Below, one piece after another: positions 33,440 to 42,341 of a DNA stretch of 64,000 nt. A program made the translations under genes and the position numbers. Where the stretch lies: assembly GCF_016805985.1 (NCBI RefSeq), contig NZ_CP017661.1:1798001-1862000 (forward strand), given 5' to 3'. This DNA is from Microbacterium sp. JZ31. GTDB lineage: Bacteria; Actinomycetota; Actinomycetes; Actinomycetales; Microbacteriaceae. The notes under the pieces are model-generated. The model was not told where the DNA came from, made no database searches, and was given only the letters and a program-made list of their open reading frames with translations. Each line of letters begins with the position of its first letter. Within the stretch, counting starts at the first letter, position 1.

Positions 33440-34351
33440 CTAGCGGGGCAACCGCTGGCAGTGCGGGCAGAAATGACTGCTCCGGTTGGCGAACGCCACC
33501 CGCACGATCGGCCTGCCGCACCGCGGGCACGGCTTTCCATGCCTGCCGTAGGCGTTCAGGCTGTGGGCGAAGTAGCCGGCTTGGCCGTTGACGTTCACGT
33601 ACTGTGCATCGAAGCTCGTGCCGCCCTCCGCCAGCGCCTTCGCCAGCACGGCGCGGACCTCGGACAGCAGCCGGTTCACGGCGCGCGTCGACAGGTCGCG
33701 CGCGACGGTCTCCGGATGGATCCGCGCGGCCCACAGCGCCTCGTCCGCGTAGATGTTGCCGATGCCGCTCACGACCGTCTGATCCAGCAGCACGCGCTTG
33801 ATCGCAGACGACTTGGTCGCCAGCCGCCTGCGGAACAGCGCATCGTCGAAGGCCGGATCGAGCGGATCCCGCGCGATGTGGGCGGCCTGCTGCGGCACGA
33901 GGGGCGTGTCGTCGCCGAAGCCTCCGGCCCGGCCGTCCTGCGTGGGGATCAGCGCATCGATCGCGAGGGATCCGAACGTCCGCTGGTCCGCGAAGACGAC
34001 GGCGAGCTCGCCGTGATCCGGATGCTCGATCGCGAGACGGATGCGCTCGTGGCGCTCGAGCGGCGCGCCGGGTTCGCGCAGCAGCATCTGTCCGCTCATC
34101 CCCAGGTGCACCATGACGGCCTCGGGGCCGACGGCGTCGTCCGCGTCGGACAGGGGCAGCCACAGGAACTTGCCGCGCCGTGACGTGCCGAGGATGGCAC
34201 GCCCCGTCAGCCGCGCCTCGAAGTCGGCCGCGGTGCCGACATGCCGGGTCAGCGCCCGGGGATCGTGCGCCTCGACTCCCCGCACGCGCGCGCCGGTGAC
34301 GGCAGGCGCGAGCCCGGCGCGCACCACCTCGACCTCGGGAAGCTCCGGCAT
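33440..34351 (-). CDS. mutM: Formamidopyrimidine-DNA glycosylase
   Basis: A 303-residue base-excision enzyme that removes 8-oxoguanine and FaPy lesions and nicks the strand. The catalytic N-terminus MPELPEVE (Pro2, Glu3) is intact. The helix-two-turn-helix is followed by a C-terminal zinc finger with CPRCGRP and CPHCQR. The last gene of the recG-coaD-DUF177-rpmF-rnc-mutM series, 9 bases after rnc, followed by a strong hairpin. Confidence 0.96.
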   Translation of the reverse strand: MPELPEVEVVRAGLAPAVTGARVRGVEAHDPRALTRHVGTAADFEARLTGRAILGTSRRGKFLWLPLSDADDAVGPEAVMVHLGMSGQMLLREPGAPLERHERIRLAIEHPDHGELAVVFADQRTFGSLAIDALIPTQDGRAGGFGDDTPLVPQQAAHIARDPLDPAFDDALFRRRLATKSSAIKRVLLDQTVVSGIGNIYADEALWAARIHPETVARDLSTRAVNRLLSEVRAVLAKALAEGGTSFDAQYVNVNGQAGYFAHSLNAYGRHGKPCPRCGRPIVRVAFANRSSHFCPHCQRLPR

Positions 34352-34360
34352 GGGCGCGGA

Positions 34361-35059
34361 TCAGGCGCGCTCGCGCGCGTCGAGCACGCGCCACAGGTCG
34401 AGCGCGGCAGCCATCTCGGCGGTCTTCTTGCTCGTGCCCTCGCCGCTCGCCGACAGCTCGCCCACCGTCACCGTCGCGACGAAACGGCGCTCGTGATCCG
34501 GACCGCTCGCCTCGACCGCGTAGACCGGCGGCGTGAACCCCTGCCGTGCCGCGATCTCCTGCAGCGCGGTCTTCGGATCCATCGCGGCGCCGTAGCGCTC
34601 GGGATTCTCCAGCAGCGGCTCGATCAGGCGCAGCACCATCGCCGTCGCGGGCTCGCTCCCGGCCGAGACGTAGGCGGCGCCGATCACGGCCTCCATCGCG
34701 TCGGCGAGGATCGAGTCCTTGTCCCGCCCGCCGGTGAGGATCTCGCCGCGGCCGAGACGGATGTGCTCGCCCAGGCCGATGCCGCGCGCGATCTCCGCCA
34801 GCGCGACGGTCGAGACGACGCTCGCGCGCCGCTTGGCGAGCGACCCCTCGTCGAGCTCCGGATGCCGCGTGTACAGCATCGTCGTCACGGCCAATCCCAG
34901 CACCGAGTCGCCGAGGAACTCGAGGCGCTCGTTGTGCGGGATGCCGCCGTTCTCGTACGCGAAGGAGCGGTGCGTCAGCGCCAAGCCGAGAAGCTCGGCG
35001 TCGAAGTCGACGCCGAGCTTCTCGGTCAGGTGCTGAGGTCCGCGACTATCGATCGTCAC
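34361..35059 (-). CDS. rnc: Ribonuclease III
   Basis: A 232-residue double-strand RNA endonuclease for rRNA and mRNA processing. The RNase III signature NERLEFLGDSVLGL is at residues 43-56, with the second acidic cluster at DAMEAVIGA. A C-terminal dsRNA-binding domain contains GPDHERRFVATV. The GTG start is 10 bases after rpmF. The operon rpmF-rnc-mutM is conserved in Microbacteriaceae. Confidence 0.96.
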   Translation of the reverse strand: MTIDSRGPQHLTEKLGVDFDAELLGLALTHRSFAYENGGIPHNERLEFLGDSVLGLAVTTMLYTRHPELDEGSLAKRRASVVSTVALAEIARGIGLGEHIRLGRGEILTGGRDKDSILADAMEAVIGAAYVSAGSEPATAMVLRLIEPLLENPERYGAAMDPKTALQEIAARQGFTPPVYAVEASGPDHERRFVATVTVGELSASGEGTSKKTAEMAAALDLWRVLDARERA

Positions 35060-35069
35060 GGGTGCCGAT

Positions 35070-35279
35070 TCAGACGTCGGCGACCTTGCGGCCCTTGTAC
35101 TCCAGGAACAGCTCGGTGCCCTGCGAGTCGGTCACGACCTTGGCCTGGTGCGGACGGCTGTAGACGACCTTGCCGTTCTCGACCGTCTTGACGAGCGCGG
35201 GGGCCTCGGCCTTCCACTGCGCGCGGCGCGAACGGGTGTTGGAGCGGGAGACCTTCCGCTTCGGGGGGTTACCAGCCAT
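35070..35279 (-). CDS. rpmF: 50S ribosomal protein L32
   Basis: A 69-residue ribosomal protein. The N-terminus [20 protein letters not shown] is the L32 signature, but the zinc-binding CXXC pairs of many L32 proteins are absent, so this is a cysteine-free (C-minus) paralog. Such forms are often favoured when zinc is scarce. It lies 4 bases downstream of the DUF177 gene, the common bacterial arrangement. Confidence 0.93.
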   Translation of the reverse strand: MAGNPPKRKVSRSNTRSRRAQWKAEAPALVKTVENGKVVYSRPHQAKVVTDSQGTELFLEYKGRKVADV

Positions 35280-35283
35280 GATT

Positions 35284-35838
35284 TCAGCTCTCTTCTGTGT
35301 CGCGGGCGGCGTCGTGCGCCGATCCGTGGTCGGTGAGGTTCTGGAGCGCGGCCCATCGAGGATCGACGGGCGCCTGCGTGGCGCCTGCCGGTTCCGTCAA
35401 CCGCTCGCCCGTGACCGGATCAAGGCCGGGGCAATCCGGCTGACAGACCGGCTGAAACGGAAGCGCCAGAACGGTCGCATCCCTGACCAGAGTTTCAAGA
35501 TCCACGTGGTCGTCTTGAACCTCGAAGTCAGCAGTTTCCTCCCCAGGATACTCGAAAAGCTCCTGGAACTCGACTTCGACGGGCGCGGCGATGTCCCGCA
35601 GGCAGCGCCCGCACTCGCCCTCGTACTCGGTGTCGACGGTTCCCGACACGAGGATTCCCTCGTGCACCGACTCGAGGCGCACATCGAGATCGATCTCCTT
35701 GCCCTGCGGCACGGAGACGATGCCCTCCCCCCAGCGCTCGGGCGCCGGGATGGTCAGGGAGTGCTCGCGCATCTCGCCCGGCTTGCGGACGATGTCGCGC
35801 ACGGGCAGCACGAAGGGGCCGGAAAGTCGTGATCTCAC
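35284..35838 (-). CDS. YceD-like DUF177 protein
   Basis: A 184-residue member of DUF177 (YceD), usually encoded just before rpmF and linked to 23S rRNA accumulation. The conserved core [20 protein letters not shown] and the C-terminal [17 protein letters not shown] (cysteine motif) are present. The GTG start is supported by a -10 hexamer 6 bases upstream and no Shine-Dalgarno, so the DUF177-rpmF-rnc-mutM unit may have its own leaderless promoter. Confidence 0.9.
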   Translation of the reverse strand: MRSRLSGPFVLPVRDIVRKPGEMREHSLTIPAPERWGEGIVSVPQGKEIDLDVRLESVHEGILVSGTVDTEYEGECGRCLRDIAAPVEVEFQELFEYPGEETADFEVQDDHVDLETLVRDATVLALPFQPVCQPDCPGLDPVTGERLTEPAGATQAPVDPRWAALQNLTDHGSAHDAARDTEES

Positions 35839-35844
35839 GCTTCG

Positions 35845-35850
35845 ATGCTA
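35845..35850 (-). promoter_or_regulatory. Leaderless -10 hexamer for the DUF177-rpmF unit
   Basis: TAGCAT on the minus strand, 6 bases before the GTG at 35838. Confidence 0.55.
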
Positions 35851-35888
35851 CCCGCGGGGCGCTTCGGCGAGGGCCGGGCGAGCCGAGC

Positions 35889-36392
35889 TCAGAAGTCGTT
35901 CGCGCCGGCCTGCGCGAGGAACCGAGACACCGCCGGCGGCACGTACGGCGACACGTCGCCGCCGAGGCCCGCCACCTGGCGCACAAGCGAGCTCGACACG
36001 AGCGCGTGCGACGGCTCGGGTAGCAGGAACACCGTCTCGATGTCCGCGAGGTGACGGTTGACGACCGCCATGGGCGTCTCGTAGGCCACGTCGACCTGCG
36101 AGCGGATGCCCTTCACGAGCACGCCCGCGCCGACCTCCTGCGCATAGTCGACGAGCAGCCCCACGCTCCAGGCGCCGACGATCACGTTGCCGTCCATGCC
36201 GTCGTCCTCGGCGATGGACTGCTCGAGCAGAGAGACGCGCTGGGCGGCCGGCAGCATGCCCGCCTTGTCCGGGTTGTGCACGACCACGACGTGCAGCTCG
36301 TCGTAGAGCCGGGCGGCACGTCGGATGACGTCGAGATGACCGAGGGTCGGCGGGTCGAAGGATCCGGGAACGACGGCGATCCGACTGCTCAT
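35889..36392 (-). CDS. coaD: Phosphopantetheine adenylyltransferase
   Basis: A 167-residue enzyme of CoA synthesis (4'-phosphopantetheine + ATP to dephospho-CoA). The [14 protein letters not shown] motif carries the T-x-G-H nucleotide-binding signature, and VSSSLVR is the conserved C-terminal loop. ATG 36392 is chosen because it gives the normal length and has TAGGCT 7 bases upstream. The in-frame GTG at 36413 (four-base overlap with recG) would add 7 residues and remains possible. Confidence 0.93.
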   Translation of the reverse strand: MSSRIAVVPGSFDPPTLGHLDVIRRAARLYDELHVVVVHNPDKAGMLPAAQRVSLLEQSIAEDDGMDGNVIVGAWSVGLLVDYAQEVGAGVLVKGIRSQVDVAYETPMAVVNRHLADIETVFLLPEPSHALVSSSLVRQVAGLGGDVSPYVPPAVSRFLAQAGANDF

Positions 36393-36399
36393 GCCCAAG

Positions 36400-36405
36400 A
36401 GCCTA
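36400..36405 (-). promoter_or_regulatory. Leaderless -10 hexamer for coaD
   Basis: TAGGCT on the minus strand, 7 bases before ATG 36392. It lies just beyond the recG stop at 36410-36412, suggesting an internal promoter. Confidence 0.4.
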
Positions 36406-36409
36406 TCGG

Positions 36410-38587
36410 TCACGACTTGGACAGAGCCGCGCGCTCCTCCTGCGTGACGCGACGAGACAGCGCGTCGGCGAGCTCCGGATGCCCGTCGAGCAGCGGATCC
36501 TGCTCCAGGACGCGCTCCGCCTCCTCGCGGGCACGGGCGATGAGCTCCGCGTCCTTCACGACGCGCAGCAGCCGCAGCGACGAGCGCACACCGGACTGCG
36601 CGTCACCCAGCACGTCCCCCTCCCCGCGCAGCTCGAGGTCGATCTCGGCGAGGGCGAAGCCGTCGAGAGTGGAGGCCACGGCCTCGACCCGCGAGCGCGC
36701 GACGCTCCCCTGCTCGGCCTCCGTGACGAGCAGGCACAGGCCGGGCACGCCGCCGCGGCCCACGCGCCCGCGCAGCTGGTGGAGCTGCGAGACCCCGAAG
36801 CGGTCGGCATCCAGGATGACCATGGTCGACGCGTTCGGCACGTCGACGCCGACCTCGATCACGGTGGTGGCGACCAGCAGGTCGATGTCGCCGCGCGCGA
36901 AGTCCTGCATGATGCGGTCCTTCTCGTCGGCGGGCAGCTTGCCGTGCAGCGTGGCGAGGCGCAGCTGCCCCACGGCGGGATGCCGCTGCAGCATGTCGGC
37001 GACCTGCACGACGCCCCAGTGCGGTCGCGCCGCCTCGCCCTCGACCGGCGCAGCGCCCGCCCCCGTGCCGTCGTCGGCACCGGGCGTCGGGGCCGACTTC
37101 TCGGCGTCGATAGCCGAGCACACGACGAACACCTGGTGCCCCTTCGCGACCTCCTCCGCCGCCCGGTCCCATACCCGTCCGAACCAGCCCGGCTTCTCGG
37201 CGACGGGCGCCACGAAGGTCTGGATGCCCGCGCGCCCGGCCGGCATCGTCCGGATGGTCGACACGTCGAGATCGCCGAACACCGTCATCGCGACGGTGCG
37301 TGGGATGGGGGTCGCGGTCAGCACGAGCGCGTGCGGGCTGGTGCCCTTGGCCCGCAGCGTCTCGCGCTGCTCGACGCCGAAGCGATGCTGTTCGTCGACG
37401 ACGACGAGGCCGAGATCGGCGAACGTCGTGCCCTCGCTCAGCAGCGCGTGCGTGCCGATGACGATGCGCGCCTGACCGGAGGCGACGCGGAGCGCGGCCT
37501 TGCGGCGTTCCGCGGCGGTCATCTGGCCGGTCAGCAGCGTCGGCATCAGCTCGGGCGCCAGCGCGGGGCCCAGCATGCGCGCCATCGAGCGCAGGTGCTG
37601 CGCCGCGAGCACCTCGGTCGGCGCGATCAGCGCCGACTGGCCGCCCGACTCGGCGACCTGCAGCATCGCCCGCAGCGCGACCAGCGTCTTGCCGGAGCCG
37701 ACCTCGCCCTGCACGAGACGGTTCATCGGCCACTCGGCGACCAGGTCTGCCGCGATCTGGCTGCCGACCGTGACCTGATCCGGCGTCCGCTCGAACGGCA
37801 GCGCGGCGTCGAAGCGTGCGAGCAGACCGCCCTCACGCGCGGGACGCTGCGTCGCGGACATCATCCGCACCGACTGGCGCTGCTGCGCGAGCGCCGTCTG
37901 CAGCACGAGCGCCTCGTGCCACCGCAGCGTGCCGCGCGCGGCGTCGATCTGCGGGCGCGTCTGAGGCCGGTGCACCCATTCGACGGCCTCCCGCGCGGTC
38001 AGCAGCGCCTCGCGGAACCGCAGCTCCTCCGGGACGGGATCGGGGACGTCGCCCAGCCGGTCGAGCACGTCCGAGATCCAGCGCTGGATCTTCCACGTCG
38101 CGATCGCCGCCGTCGCGGGATAGATCGGGATGGGGGTGCGCACCATCTCGTCGGCCTGCGCGAGGCCGCTCCGGTCGTCCTCGAACAGCTCGTAGTCGGG
38201 GTTCGAGAACTGCAGCTTGCCGCGGAACGCGCCGACCTTGCCCGAGAAGACGCCGCGACGCCCGGGCCGGAGCTCCTTCTCGCGCCAGGCCTGACCGAAG
38301 AACGTCAGCGCGAGCTGCCCCTTGCCGTCGCCGATCACGACCTCGAGGATCCTGCCGCTGCGGTTGCGCATCGGCCGCGACGAGACCGACATGACCTCGG
38401 CGACCACCGTCGCGAGCTCGCCGAGCGGGAGCCCGTCGATCGGGGTCAGCTCACCGCGGAGCGCATAACGGCGCGGGTAGTGCGCCAGGAGATCGCCGAC
38501 CGTCGACATGCCGAACGCGCGCGAGAGCTCCTTGGCGGGCTTGTCGCCGAGCGCGACGATCAGCGGCGTGTCGAGCGTGAACGACAT
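36410..38587 (-). CDS. recG: ATP-dependent DNA helicase RecG
   Basis: A 725-residue branch-migration helicase that remodels stalled forks. The N-terminal wedge (OB-fold) region has the conserved [11 protein letters not shown]. The helicase core has Walker [24 protein letters not shown] (DExH), TATPIPRT, and the C-terminal TRG-like [10 protein letters not shown] non-conserved Ala/Gly/Pro-rich insert ([15 protein letters not shown]) lies in the second RecA domain. The ATG has a -10 hexamer 6 bases upstream and no Shine-Dalgarno. Confidence 0.96.
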   Translation of the reverse strand: MSFTLDTPLIVALGDKPAKELSRAFGMSTVGDLLAHYPRRYALRGELTPIDGLPLGELATVVAEVMSVSSRPMRNRSGRILEVVIGDGKGQLALTFFGQAWREKELRPGRRGVFSGKVGAFRGKLQFSNPDYELFEDDRSGLAQADEMVRTPIPIYPATAAIATWKIQRWISDVLDRLGDVPDPVPEELRFREALLTAREAVEWVHRPQTRPQIDAARGTLRWHEALVLQTALAQQRQSVRMMSATQRPAREGGLLARFDAALPFERTPDQVTVGSQIAADLVAEWPMNRLVQGEVGSGKTLVALRAMLQVAESGGQSALIAPTEVLAAQHLRSMARMLGPALAPELMPTLLTGQMTAAERRKAALRVASGQARIVIGTHALLSEGTTFADLGLVVVDEQHRFGVEQRETLRAKGTSPHALVLTATPIPRTVAMTVFGDLDVSTIRTMPAGRAGIQTFVAPVAEKPGWFGRVWDRAAEEVAKGHQVFVVCSAIDAEKSAPTPGADDGTGAGAAPVEGEAARPHWGVVQVADMLQRHPAVGQLRLATLHGKLPADEKDRIMQDFARGDIDLLVATTVIEVGVDVPNASTMVILDADRFGVSQLHQLRGRVGRGGVPGLCLLVTEAEQGSVARSRVEAVASTLDGFALAEIDLELRGEGDVLGDAQSGVRSSLRLLRVVKDAELIARAREEAERVLEQDPLLDGHPELADALSRRVTQEERAALSKS

Positions 38588-38593
38588 GAGCCG

Positions 38594-38599
38594 AGTCTA
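38594..38599 (-). promoter_or_regulatory. Leaderless -10 hexamer for recG
   Basis: TAGACT on the minus strand, 6 bases before the ATG at 38587. Confidence 0.55.
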
Positions 38600-38658
38600 G
38601 GTCGGGGCGCCGACGTCCCGATCGCGCCGCGAGGCGGTGGGGTGCGGGCTGCGACCGG

Positions 38659-38664
38659 TAGGTT
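38659..38664 (+). promoter_or_regulatory. Leaderless -10 hexamer for rsmD
   Basis: TAGGTT, 6 bases before the GTG at 38671. It is 60 bases from the divergent recG -10 hexamer. Confidence 0.55.
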
Positions 38665-38670
38665 GAATCG

Positions 38671-39255
38671 GTGACGAGGATCATCGCGGGTGCGGCGGGC
38701 GGAGTGCGTCTCGACGTGCCGTCGTCCGGCACCCGCCCCACGAGCGACCGCGTGCGCGAGTCGCTGTTCGGGGCGCTGGAGTCGAGCGGCGCTCTGGATG
38801 GAGCCCGCGTCGTCGACCTCTACGCGGGCTCCGGCGCGCTCGGCCTCGAGGCCGCGAGCCGCGGCGCGGCGGCGGTCGATCTCGTCGAGCGCGCGCGAAC
38901 CGCCGCCCTCATCGCGCGGCGCAACGCCGAGAATGTCCGACGCTCGATCGGCCGCGACGCTCCCCCGGTCCGCGTGCACGCAGCCGCCGTCGGCACGTGG
39001 CTGCGCGGCGCGAGCGGACCGATCGATCTCGCGTTCCTCGATCCGCCGTACGACCTCCCCGGCACCGAGCTCACCCAGAACCTCGCGGCGCTCGCGTCCG
39101 TGCTCTCCCCCAACGCCCTCGTCGTCGTGGAGCGCTCATCGCGATCCGGATCGCCCGACTGGGCTGCGGCCGGGCTCGCGCCGCTGCGCGATCGGACCTA
39201 CGGCGACACCGCGCTGTGGTGGGGTCAGCCGGCCGCCGCGTCCCAGTCGCGGTAG
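38671..39255 (+). CDS. rsmD: 16S rRNA (guanine966-N2)-methyltransferase RsmD
   Basis: A 194-residue SAM-dependent methyltransferase. RIIAGAAGGVRL and RPTSDRVRESLF open the protein, followed by the SAM loop LYAGSGALGLEA and catalytic FLDPPYDLP. It methylates G966 of 16S rRNA. The last 31 bases overlap the 3' end of thiL on the other strand. The short spacing to recG is typical, but here the two are divergent. Confidence 0.94.
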   Translation: MTRIIAGAAGGVRLDVPSSGTRPTSDRVRESLFGALESSGALDGARVVDLYAGSGALGLEAASRGAAAVDLVERARTAALIARRNAENVRRSIGRDAPPVRVHAAAVGTWLRGASGPIDLAFLDPPYDLPGTELTQNLAALASVLSPNALVVVERSSRSGSPDWAAAGLAPLRDRTYGDTALWWGQPAAASQSR

Positions 39256-40220
39256 GGATCCCAGCCGCCGGGGCCGCCGTACGGTCGGCCGTCGACCAGC
39301 ACGCCCGCGGCGCCGCGCGCGACGACGCGACCGAGGGGCCGGAAGCCGGGCGGCAGGGCATCGTCCGGGAACGTCGCGAGCAGCGCGTGGTCCTCGCCGC
39401 CCTCGAGCGCGGCGGCGGGATCGGGACCCAGCCGGGCAGGATCGAGGTCGAGCGAGACGCCGGAGGCGTCCGCCAGCCGTCGGGCGTCGAGCGCGAGCCC
39501 GTCCGAGACGTCCATCATCGCCGTCGCGCCCACGACCGCCGCCATCGCGCCGAGGCCGATGGGCGGCGAGGGCCGCAGCTGCGCGGCGAGTTCCTCGGGC
39601 TCCCCCGAAGCAAGGCGCGCCGGATCGACGGGGACGGGCGACCCGGACTCGTCGCGGAACCGCTCGAACAGCACCGCGAGGCCGCGCGCGGCCACCCCCA
39701 GCTCGCCCGCGACCGCGACGACGTCGCCCTCTCGCGCGCCCGAGCGCAGCACCGCCCGTCGTCCCTCGAGGTCGCCGAGGGCCGTGATCGCCAGCGTTAG
39801 GGTCGCGGACACGGTCAGATCGCCGCCCACGACCGCGCATCCGGGGGCCAGCGCGTCGCACGCGTCGCGCAGGCCGTCCGCGAGCGCCTCCACGAACGAG
39901 ATACGGGTGTCGTTCGGCATCGCGAGCGCCACCAGCAGAGCCGTGGGGCGAGCGCCCATCGCCGCGACGTCCGCGAGGTTGACGGCCGCGGCCTTCCAGC
40001 CGAGGTCGTACCCGCTCGACCACGCGAGGCGGAAGTCGGGTCCGTGCACGAGCGTGTCCGTGGTCGCGACGACCGACCCGCTCGGCGCGCCGATCACGGC
40101 GGCGTCGTCGCCCGGCCCCACGACAGCGACTGCCGCACGTCCCGTGCGCGCGATGATCCGCCGCAGGATCTCGCCCTCGCTCAGCTCGCCGATCGTGGGG
40201 TCCGCGGGCGCCTCGTGCAT
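39225..40220 (-). CDS. thiL: Thiamine-monophosphate kinase
   Basis: A 331-residue AIR-synthase-fold kinase that turns thiamine phosphate into the active diphosphate. GPGDDAAVI, TTDTLVHGPDFRLAW, the NLADVAAMGARP motif and MMDVSDGLALDARRL are present. The ATG has both GGAGGG and a -10 hexamer (TACGCT) immediately upstream. Its end overlaps rsmD by 31 bases. Confidence 0.95.
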   Translation of the reverse strand: MHEAPADPTIGELSEGEILRRIIARTGRAAVAVVGPGDDAAVIGAPSGSVVATTDTLVHGPDFRLAWSSGYDLGWKAAAVNLADVAAMGARPTALLVALAMPNDTRISFVEALADGLRDACDALAPGCAVVGGDLTVSATLTLAITALGDLEGRRAVLRSGAREGDVVAVAGELGVAARGLAVLFERFRDESGSPVPVDPARLASGEPEELAAQLRPSPPIGLGAMAAVVGATAMMDVSDGLALDARRLADASGVSLDLDPARLGPDPAAALEGGEDHALLATFPDDALPPGFRPLGRVVARGAAGVLVDGRPYGGPGGWDPYRDWDAAAG

Positions 40221-40226
40221 CCCTCC

Positions 40227-40232
40227 AGCGTA
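40227..40232 (-). promoter_or_regulatory. -10 hexamer for thiL
   Basis: TACGCT on the minus strand, 6 bases (GGAGGG) before the ATG at 40220. Confidence 0.5.
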
Positions 40233-40313
40233 GGCGCCGCGCCTGTCCGCCCGTTCCGCGCGGGAGGTCCGTCAGCGGAGGTCGGGCGGAGAAGCCCTTC
40301 AGGATCCAGGAAA

Positions 40314-40319
40314 TAGGCT
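40314..40319 (+). promoter_or_regulatory. Leaderless -10 hexamer for the DUF3515 gene
   Basis: TAGGCT, 6 bases before the GTG at 40326. Confidence 0.55.
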
Positions 40320-40325
40320 GGACGG

Positions 40326-40817
40326 GTGATCCGTCGTCTCGCCGCCGCGGCCGCGCTCCTGCTCATCCTCGGCCTCGCGGGATGCGCCAGCACCGTCTCC
40401 GTGCCGGCCGCCGAGGACGCGAACGACCCGCTGTGCGCGGACGTCACGGTGCGCCTGCCCGATTCGCTCGGCGAAGGCACGTCCCTGCTGGAGCGCCGCT
40501 GGACCGACGGTCAGGCGACCGGCGCCTGGGGCGATCCGACGGCGGTGATCCTGAGCTGCGGCGTGCAGCCGCCCGGGCCCACCACGCTGCAGTGCGTGAC
40601 GTTCGAGGGCGTGGACTGGATCGTCGATGCGTCCGAACTGCCGATGCAGCGCATCACGACCTACGGCCGCACGCCCGCGACGCAGGTCTACGTCGACACC
40701 TCGGTCATCAGCCCGTCCGACGTCCTGCCCGCGATCAGCCGCCTCGTCCAGCCGATCCCGGCCGAGTCGTCCTGCGTCGGCCTCGAGGACGCGACGCCCG
40801 TGCCCGACGAGGGTTGA
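40326..40817 (+). CDS. DUF3515 family lipoprotein
   Basis: A 163-residue secreted lipoprotein of unknown function: a signal peptide with lipobox LGLAGC (Cys about 21), then a DUF3515-like domain (DPLCADVTVRLPDSL, LSCGVQPPGPTTLQC, and the C-terminal SSCVGL). Actinobacteria often carry this gene beside thiL or ddl, as here, which suggests an envelope role. It has a GTG start with no Shine-Dalgarno. Confidence 0.85.
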   Translation: MIRRLAAAAALLLILGLAGCASTVSVPAAEDANDPLCADVTVRLPDSLGEGTSLLERRWTDGQATGAWGDPTAVILSCGVQPPGPTTLQCVTFEGVDWIVDASELPMQRITTYGRTPATQVYVDTSVISPSDVLPAISRLVQPIPAESSCVGLEDATPVPDEG

Positions 40818-41206
40818 CACCCGCCCGCGTCCAGGCTCGCCAGTCCCCGGAGGTGGCTCCCGTCCCATCCAGCCTGTGAGCGGCCGCCCGCGGCGTACCC
40901 CGCCCGCACCCAAGCTCACCTGCCCGGACACGGGCTCATCAGGCCCGCGAGACCACTCCGGCCACATCCGTCCCGTAAGCGGCGGACGCGACCGGGTTGC
41001 ACCCGCATCCAGGCTCACGCACCCGGATCCAGGCTCACCGGCCCCGGAAGACCACTCCCCCCACACCCAGCCTGTACGCGGGCCAGACCAGGCGGATCCG
41101 CGTCCCCGCATCCAGGCTCACGCGCCCGGGTTCAGGCTCACCAGCCCCGACGGGCAGCTACCGCCACGCCCAGCCTGTACGCGGTCGCGCCGCGGACCGT
41201 GAGCGG
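40818..41206. repeat. 99-bp imperfect tandem repeat array between convergent genes
   Basis: Four diverged units (the first shortened) fill most of the 429-base gap between the DUF3515 gene and the end of ddl. Units 3 and 4 are clearest: CATCCAGGCTCACGC at 41006 and 41109, a second CAGGCTCACC at 41030 and 41133, and CCCAGCCTGTACGCGG at 41066 and 41170. Each unit starts with CAGGCT and ends with AGCCTG, which are complementary, so every unit can form a hairpin. No gene is convincing inside it, though both strands stay open over long stretches because the period is a multiple of three. Confidence 0.85.
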
Positions 41207-41246
41207 CCGCGCCGCCGACCGGCAGCGGTCCGCCCACCCGACCGGC

Positions 41247-42341
41247 TCAGGCCGCGCGGGCGATCCCGAGCTCGATCAGCTCGGAGATGAGCTCGGCGTA
41301 CGTCATGCCGGACGCGATCCAGCACTTCGGGTACATCGAGATCGGGGTGAAGCCCGGCATCGTGTTGAGCTCGTTGATCACGACGTCGCCGCCGGACGTC
41401 AGGAACACGTCCACGCGCGCGAGGCCGCGGCCGTCGACCGCCTCGAACGCCCGCCGGCCGACCTCGCGGATCCGCTCGGTCTCGTCGTCGGTCAGCGTCG
41501 CGGGGCACACGACATCCGCGCCCTCGCCGCCCAGGTACTTCCCCTCGAAGTCGTAGAACTCGCGCGTCGTCAGCACGATCTCGCCCGGCAGCGACGCGCG
41601 CGGGCGCCCGCCGTCGCGGCCCTCGAGGATCGCGACCTCGATCTCGCGACCGACGATGCCGACCTCGACCAGCACCTTGTCGTCCTCGGCCAGCGCGACC
41701 CGCATGGCCTCGTCGAGCTCGGACGCGTCGTGCGCCTTCGAGACGCCGACGCTCGAGCCGGCGCGGGCCGGCTTCACGAAGACCGGATACCCCAGGCTCT
41801 CGACCTCGGCCCGCACGCCGTCGGCGTCGGACGCCCAGCGCGCGGCCCGCACCGTGACCCACGGCGAGACCGGCAAGCCCTCGGCCTGCAGCGCGACCTT
41901 CATGAAGTGCTTGTCCATGCACAGCGCGGAGTCGAGCACGCCGCCACCCGCGTACGGCAGCTCGAGGATGTCGAGGAAGCCCTGGATCGTGCCGTCCTCG
42001 CCGTGCAGGCCGTGCAGGATCGGCAGCACGACGTCGACGTCGGCGATATCCTCGACCGACCCGTCCTCGCGCGCGACGCGCAGAGTGCGGTCGCCGCCGG
42101 CCGAGGGCCACAGGATGCGCGTGCCGTTGTCGACGACCTCGGGCAGCTTCGCGGCGTCGAGCGCGAAGCGCGCCGGATCGTCCTGCTCCAGGACGAAGAC
42201 GCCCTCCCTGGTGATGCCCACCGGGATCACCCGGTAGCGGTCGCGGTCAATCGCGCCGAGGACCCCGCCCGCCGTCGCGGAGGAGATCGAGTGCTCGCTC
42301 GATCGCCCTCCGAAGAGCACCGCCACGGTCGTTCTGGCCAT
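41247..42341 (-). CDS. ddl: D-alanine--D-alanine ligase
   Basis: A 364-residue ATP-grasp enzyme that makes the D-Ala-D-Ala end of peptidoglycan stems. VAVLFGGRSSEHSISSATAG opens the protein, the ATP-grasp core has VFVKPARAGSSVGVSKA, and the C-terminal catalytic region has RVDVFLTSGGDVVINELNTMPGF. The ATG at 42341 sits directly before the conserved start. Its first 95 bases overlap the 3' end of gpsA in another frame, an unusually long same-strand overlap. Confidence 0.95.
   Translation of the reverse strand: MARTTVAVLFGGRSSEHSISSATAGGVLGAIDRDRYRVIPVGITREGVFVLEQDDPARFALDAAKLPEVVDNGTRILWPSAGGDRTLRVAREDGSVEDIADVDVVLPILHGLHGEDGTIQGFLDILELPYAGGGVLDSALCMDKHFMKVALQAEGLPVSPWVTVRAARWASDADGVRAEVESLGYPVFVKPARAGSSVGVSKAHDASELDEAMRVALAEDDKVLVEVGIVGREIEVAILEGRDGGRPRASLPGEIVLTTREFYDFEGKYLGGEGADVVCPATLTDDETERIREVGRRAFEAVDGRGLARVDVFLTSGGDVVINELNTMPGFTPISMYPKCWIASGMTYAELISELIELGIARAA

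Noticed and set aside
36410..36413. GTG 36413 as coaD start
   Set aside because: It would add seven residues before the conserved start. The -10 hexamer 7 bases before ATG 36392 and the normal CoaD length favour the shorter form, although the four-base overlap with recG keeps the alternative open.
40299..41111. Minus-strand open frame reading through the 99-bp repeats as a 33-residue repeat protein
   Set aside because: The frame is open because the period is a multiple of three. It continues antisense through the DUF3515 gene, lacks a credible start signal, and the peptide is Gly/Pro/Arg-rich.
40818..41206. CRISPR array
   Set aside because: Units are about 99 bp and diverged along their whole length. 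There are no short identical repeats separated by unique spacers and no cas genes.
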